From positions 895,001 to 959,000 of the forward strand of contig CAJNDS010002113.1 in the NCBI GenBank assembly GCA_905221605.1: a stretch of DNA of 64,000 bases, read 5' to 3'. The stretch's first letter is position 1. Each line of letters begins with the position of its first letter. The position numbers and the translations under genes are program-made. The stretch is from Symbiodinium natans (Eukaryota > Sar > Dinophyceae > Suessiales > Symbiodiniaceae). Positions 59,361 to 64,000 of the stretch are shown here, piece by piece. Below the pieces are notes generated by a model, which saw only the letters and a list, made by a program, of their open reading frames with translations, did not search any database and had not been told where the DNA came from.

Positions 59361-60170
59361 TTACTTAGTAGGGAATGAGGGAATTATAGGCACCCCATGC
59401 TCCGTGTTGTCTTGAGACAAGACACCACATTCTTTAAACAAGAATAAAATCTTAAACAAGGTTAACTCTTGGGCTGGTGTTTTCATGCATTGAAAAATAG
59501 GTTTTAAGAGGACTAACACGTTACTAAAGGTTTCAACATATCTGGGAGTCCCAGAAGCTGTCATTGCTTATATAAACGGTTTAAAGGTTTAAAGGTTTAA
59601 CAGTTTAACACCATTCCACACTCTAAAGCTTTTAAAGCTTAACATTCTGATAAAGAATAATGGTTCTGGGACTACAAGATAAAGACTTTCAACACTTTCT
59701 AAAACTCAAAACATTGGACTTGAACGTTTTTAGGTTGTCAAGGTTTCCAAAAACCTGGGAGTCCCAGAACAACACGAGATTCCTGCCGATCACTGGGACA
59801 GCCTTCATCGTGGCCATGCCAGCCAGTCCTCCAGTCAAAAAAGAAAGAGCTCGACGAGCATGCGTTGAGACTTCTGCAACGAAGAGCAGCAAAGCATAAT
59901 GTGAACAGCCGAGTTTCTACAAAGCCTTTCATTTCATGCTTCGAGTTCGTGGAAGCACGGTCGGCTGCTATCTTCCGGAAGAATTATAGGGGATACCCCT
60001 ACTGAAAATGGCTACCCGAAATTAGGCGAAGTTCGCGGCCCGGGGATGAGGGGGTGGGCCAGGCAGCCAAAAACTAAGATGGTTTTGAATGTGAAAGCCT
60101 AGACCCTGTAGCTTCCAGACTTGGCATAATTGTAAACGCTTGCGCGCGCCGCCTCGCCCGCCTCTCACTC
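59361..60170. other. AT-richer unique sequence
   Basis: Composition changes abruptly. Contains a TTTAAAGGTTTAAAGG tandem at 59575-59610. Short open frames on both strands, none recognised. A 11-nt partial spliced-leader match (minus, 60005-60015) is too short to call. Confidence 0.6.
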
Positions 60171-60175
60171 CCCTC

Positions 60176-60254
<79 letters not shown>

Positions 60255-60312
60255 ATCACTCACTCTCTATCTGAGTCACTCACTCACTCACTCACTCTCT
60301 CTCTCTCTCTCA
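60170..60312. repeat. (CT)n and (CACT)n microsatellite
   Basis: About 130 bp of CT dinucleotide with an ACTC tetranucleotide segment at 60272-60295. Confidence 0.95.
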
Positions 60313-61700
60313 TTCGTTTTATCCATCATGTTCATAATGTTTGTTAGCTTCGATGTATTCATTGAATTTATGGCAGCAAAACTATGTGTGCTCAGTTGAT
60401 TCACGACATTTATTTAGGCTTTACATGCCCTAGACAACGTGTCAGGCTCTGCGCTTGAATATGTTCGATACAGCATACCTGAAGAGTCCGGGGCATTACT
60501 AGACCATTTTGTTCTGCCCATTTTGTTCAGTGCAGTATAGCCCCTTATCATCAGCATTCAGTTTTATTCTTGTCAATTTTGGGGGTGGGTGGGGGGGGGT
60601 TGGGGGGGGGGAGTGCGGTTGGGGGGTGGGAGGGGTGGGGGTGGATGCACAGCAAACCGCAAGCCCGATAATCCAAAAGTCCAAAAGTCCTCAGGCCCGC
60701 GAACCCAAAAGCTTGATGTTGGACTTTAGGATTTAAAGCTGCACTCGCTACAGTATCTAGGCCCCCCCAAGCAATTTCGGTGTTTTTTCCTAGCGGGAAC
60801 GGGGGCTGGGGGTGGGGTGGTCAAGCGTTGAGGGGAAGCCTTGAAGCTCTTCCCGACAATATACGACAGCCCATGAGAGCAGCTGGGCTACTCCCTTCAA
60901 GAACTGCTTGGGGGCTTGTTTCATCGTGAAACTTTACAACGACTTTACATAAAGCAGGACTCCAGAAAATTCAGGAGTTAACAAGGAGACCCGGATCGGG
61001 CCTCCTTCCCCCTAACCCAACCCTTCCCCCCATATGCAAAATTTTGTGACGCCCCCCCCCCCCCCCCCCCGCCCTGTGGCACCCCCCCCCAATTGCTTGG
61101 AGGAGCTGCAAACCGGTATTGGTGGCTCCCACAGAAAACCCCCTCCCCCATCTCCCCCCTCCCTCCCCCCTCCCCCACCCCCCCTACCCCCCCGCCCCTT
61201 TATCCCCTTTTTTGCGAAAACCTCTTTCCTCCTTTCCTGAGAGGGAGGGAGGGAGGGAGGGAGGGAGCACCCTCGTCCAGCGTGCGTGTGGTGGGCTCCC
61301 GGTCCACCCTGTCAGGCAGTGGACAGCAGCCCTGACCGCGCACGTGCAGGACAAGTGGTCAGCGTCTGGCTGCCTCCGTGCCGCGTGGTGATCGAGGAAG
61401 ACAACGCTGCTGCTGTGGCCAGCCTCCGCTGGAGCCTGCTACAACCCTTTGCAATGTGCAGCCTCCGCGGTACGGTCTGCTAGGGTGTTTGTGCGTCGTG
61501 GGCGGTGCTGCGTGTTGGGGTGTGGTTACGGAATTTGGCTTGCGCAAGGCTCAGCGCCGGCTTCTGCACCTCGGTGCCAAGCAGCTTCTGGCGTTCAGGC
61601 TAGAGAGCAAACTGCGTTTGGACCCCACAAGATAGGAGGATGGGCTGGCTGGAGTACTAGAAGCATCCACGCATCTTGTGTGTTAAATCGTGAAACGTAG
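60313..61700. other. Unassigned sequence with homopolymer tracts
   Basis: G-rich tract at 60580-60645, poly-C at 61051-61071 and C-rich to 61200, GGGA tandem at 61241-61266. Open frames at 61286-61700 look GC-driven. Nothing identified. Confidence 0.5.
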
Positions 61701-61761
61701 CTTTTGGCTGTGCCTCTCTGAGTATTTGGCTGCCAAAGATTAATCCACTGCCCGAGTATGA

Positions 61762-62052
61762 TTGTCAAGCTTCAGGACTTGGAATCCCATGTCCCGCGTG
61801 CCTTTACGCGCGGAGGTCATGTTGCTGACGGTTCCAGAGATGGAGGAAGTGAATGCTCCCTTCGGTCTCAATCCGAAGGGGGGTGCAATCAACAAAGCAG
61901 GAAAGGTGCAATGCATCGTGTTGAACGTGAACGTGCGCCAAGTGGAGAAGGTAAACGCAGAGTTTGAGAGCGAGGAAGTCAACGCCGACGAGGATGCTGG
62001 CAGGGCGGTCTCCCTCGCAGGGTTGAAGCCCGCGTCAAGCAAAACGCCTTGA
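61762..62052 (+). CDS. Unidentified coding-like frame
   Basis: 96 codons, no telomere repeat, mixed codon use: VPLRAEVMLLTVPEMEEVNA, then GKVQCIVLNVNV. Not coiled coil and not recognised. It overlaps another plausible frame that starts at 62027, so this may be one gene with a frame break, or exons of it. Confidence 0.35.
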   Translation: MSSFRTWNPMSRVPLRAEVMLLTVPEMEEVNAPFGLNPKGGAINKAGKVQCIVLNVNVRQVEKVNAEFESEEVNADEDAGRAVSLAGLKPASSKTP

Positions 62053-62269
62053 TGTCGGACTTGCTGAAGCTTGCCGCGCAGAAGCTCGCAAAAACAAAGC
62101 GCTCGCCGTGCAGGAGGACAGCAGGTTCCTTCTTGTCCATCTGACGGGGAGAAAAGGACGGCGCCCCATATTAACAGTGCCAGAAAACTTTGCTGCCGGA
62201 GACAGTTTTCCAGTGGAAGTGGCGTTGCAAGACGGTCAGTGTGTGAGGACCGATGTGCCTCGGTCTTGA
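62027..62269 (+). CDS. Unidentified coding-like frame without ATG
   Basis: About 80 codons from just after a TGA at 62024 to TGA at 62267, with no internal ATG. Balanced composition: EDSRFLLVHLTGRKGRRPIL, then TVPENFAAGDSFPVEVALQD. It reads more like protein than any overlapping frame. It is probably the 3' part of a gene or pseudogene whose 5' part is in another frame (61762 on). Confidence 0.4.
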   Translation, partial: SPRQAKRLDVGLAEACRAEARKNKALAVQEDSRFLLVHLTGRKGRRPILTVPENFAAGDSFPVEVALQDGQCVRTDVPRS

Positions 62270-63463
62270 TTGGGGATGTGATGGATATTGATATGACAGT
62301 GCCTGCTAATATTGAAAGGTGTAAAATTTTATTGACATTGAATGGCTGCTAGTTCTGTTTTTTTTGCGTCGTTTTGGCCCGTGGTGTTGGGCTGTGCAGG
62401 GTTCTTGTCTTTGCGGGTGGTTGTTCCAGAAGCTGGTTCGGCGCTGTGTGTCAACTTGGTCCGTCGAGGCGCCTCCTGACCGTGGTCGTCAGGCAGGACT
62501 CATTCCCGTGAACCTTTCTGTGGGAGTCTACTTGGTTTTGACGCTGCTAGGCATGATTTCCGATTCCGACATGGCCTACCGGCCTACCTAGATGTTTAGC
62601 TGCTTTTTCGTGGCTGGTTATTTGAGTTGATGCATTTTGATTACCGAGATTGGCAGCGTCATGTTAGGCCGAATTTTGAGGTCTTGACCTCCGGAGTTGA
62701 CGCAGGGCTCAGCTTTGCAGGTACAAACATTCTGCACACATTTGTGACAGATGCGCAGGTTTTTCAGGTGTAAATGGAGCCCAAGATTTCAGAACTGTTT
62801 CTTAGGAGGAGATTGGCTTAATCTATGTGGATTTGTTGAGGTACCCCTGTTTGACCGACAGCCATGTGGGTCTAGAGTCAAGAGCAATTCGCACAGTTTG
62901 CATGCATCATTTTGCCAGAACCGCATTATGACCGGCTCACACCGTAGTTGCGTGGTTGATTTGCGCCGCCAGACTTGGCGATGTTTATGGATCGGTTGGT
63001 TGGTGGGGTTTTGTCTTGGATCCTCAAACTGGAGCATAGATGGTTGGTGGCTGGGTTGTCTTAGCCATGATCATGATGGGTCCGCGCATTGGCAGGGATA
63101 GTTGGCGGTATGGGCTGGAGAGGCAGGGGTGACCAGTGGGCATGGAGAGAAAACAAGATTTCTAAACATTCTCTTCTTTCATTCGACCCAAAGCAGTCTC
63201 GTGGAATCCAAAACTGCCGTTTCTTTTCGGAAAAAACGAACATGAAAACACACAATCAAGCAGAAATGACCGGACTGGGAGGGAAAAGCTGCCGAATGGA
63301 ACGAGGAAGCTTTTTTTCCGCAGTAGTAGCGCGTTAAGTAAACGCAAAAAAGGCCATACAAGTTTTATGAAAGTTCCAACACAACCCCAAAAACAATCAA
63401 GCTGAAAAGCCAAGAACCTTAAACCCTGTTCACCCAAACCCTAACATTCTACTCGAAAAGCCC
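62270..63463. other. Unassigned sequence
   Basis: T/G-rich without telomere repeat except a trace at 63420-63445. Frames at 62364-62591, 62751-63101 and 63089-63337 are open but Cys/Trp-rich and unrecognised. I see no supported gene. Confidence 0.5.
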
Positions 63464-63725
63464 TAATGTTGACTTCGCATTAATAAACCCCCCCCCCTCC
63501 CCCCCCCCCTTCATTGATCAATCTCTCCGGCCAGGGCCTCCTCAATAATGTTCGCCTAAATCCTGGTAGGACGTACTACTAGTTTTAGTATTAGGTAGTA
63601 GCACCACGCCCGTAAAAACCGGATTTCCCGGGTCGGATTTTACAATTGTGGCGGGCTACACTATTGTGTTCCGGCAGCGGGATTTTACAATTGCGGGTGG
63701 ATCCACTAATGTGAAGTCAACATTA
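63464..63725. mobile_element. Inverted-repeat element, 262 bp (MITE-like)
   Basis: Left end TAATGTTGACTTCGCATTA; right end, inverted, TAATGTTGACTTCACATTA, one mismatch in 19. The interior holds poly-C and two GGATTTTACAATTG copies. No coding capacity. Confidence 0.75.
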
Positions 63726-64000
63726 TCACGTGCTTCGCTGGTGCTTCGGGGTCCTCGGCTTTTAGAGTTTGTGGGGTTGAGGATTTTCAGCCTTATCAAG
63801 GGTTTAAGGGCTTTTTTGTTTTGGCCAAGTTTGTCAGGATTGTGGGTTGTCAGGCTTAAGGGCTTCGCGCCTTCGGGTTTTGGGGTTCATAGTTTTTTGT
63901 GTTTAGGGCTAGTGACACTGTGGCCCGACTCCCCAATGCGATTTTTCATTCAGATTTAATCTGTAAGAATTGGAGCTAGCCTAATGTAGTTGCTCATCAC
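63726..64000. other. Right edge, unassigned
   Basis: Open frame through 63648-63959 on + with no recognised product. GTTTAGGGC at 63900 is the only repeat trace. Confidence 0.5.

Noticed and set aside
60005..60015. Spliced-leader-like GTAGCCATTTT on the minus strand
   Set aside because: Only 11 nt match, with mismatches on both sides and no SL-gene context.

Overview
ORGANISM. The window looks like a dinoflagellate nuclear scaffold (alveolate; a Symbiodinium/Polarella-like genome is my best guess). The evidence is: pervasive plant/dinoflagellate-type telomere repeat (TTTAGGG/CCCTAAA) inside the sequence; tiny GC-rich exons with AG|G acceptors and many GC or GA donors; intron-forming short inverted-repeat elements (introners); a Ty1/copia RNase H remnant; two RNA-virus RdRp remnants; and a 14-nt match to the dinoflagellate spliced leader. 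A 100-N block at 52924-53023 marks an assembly gap. No species assignment is possible by eye. LAYOUT. 1-2052 is telomere-like repeat with a few exon-like islands, ending in a possible last exon of an upstream gene (1957-2052). From 2130 to 59242 there are more than 60 short + strand coding islands, mostly 30-110 nt, spaced about every 0.2-2.5 kb. They read as one very fragmented gene, or a few in series, for a protein with a Pro/Gly/Ala-rich N-terminus followed by long Glu/Gln/Ala/Arg-rich coiled coil. Most islands start after AG, and codon phase can be carried across most neighbouring islands, usually in phase 0. Total coding is only about 3.5 kb in 57 kb. INTRONS. The introns are mainly degenerate TTTAGGG arrays with a clear polarity: CCCTAAA on the 5' side of exons and TTTAGGG on the 3' side. 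Nested in them are at least four families of short inverted-repeat elements, two RdRp-derived endogenous viral fragments (10108-11305; 41941-42315), a copia RNase H fragment (18338-18562), minisatellites and homopolymer tracts. At five places an inverted-repeat element sits between two coding islands with a 5-6 bp target duplication beginning GG. Cutting after the first G of each copy restores the reading frame, so the donor dinucleotide (GA, GC or GT) is simply inherited from the target site. Arrays of telomere repeat are likewise flanked by 8-27 bp duplications of exon or transposon sequence, which shows they were inserted into pre-existing sequence. From 59.36 kb rightwards the telomere repeat almost stops; 59.4-64 kb is different sequence with simple repeats, an inverted-repeat element (63464-63725) and unidentified coding-like blocks. 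HOW IT WORKS TOGETHER. I infer that intron gain here came by two routes: introner transposition, and array insertion (telomerase-like extension or patching of breaks). Both left exons intact because the splicing machinery accepts G-N donors. Exon ends quoted are the choices that keep phase; RNA data are needed to confirm them.
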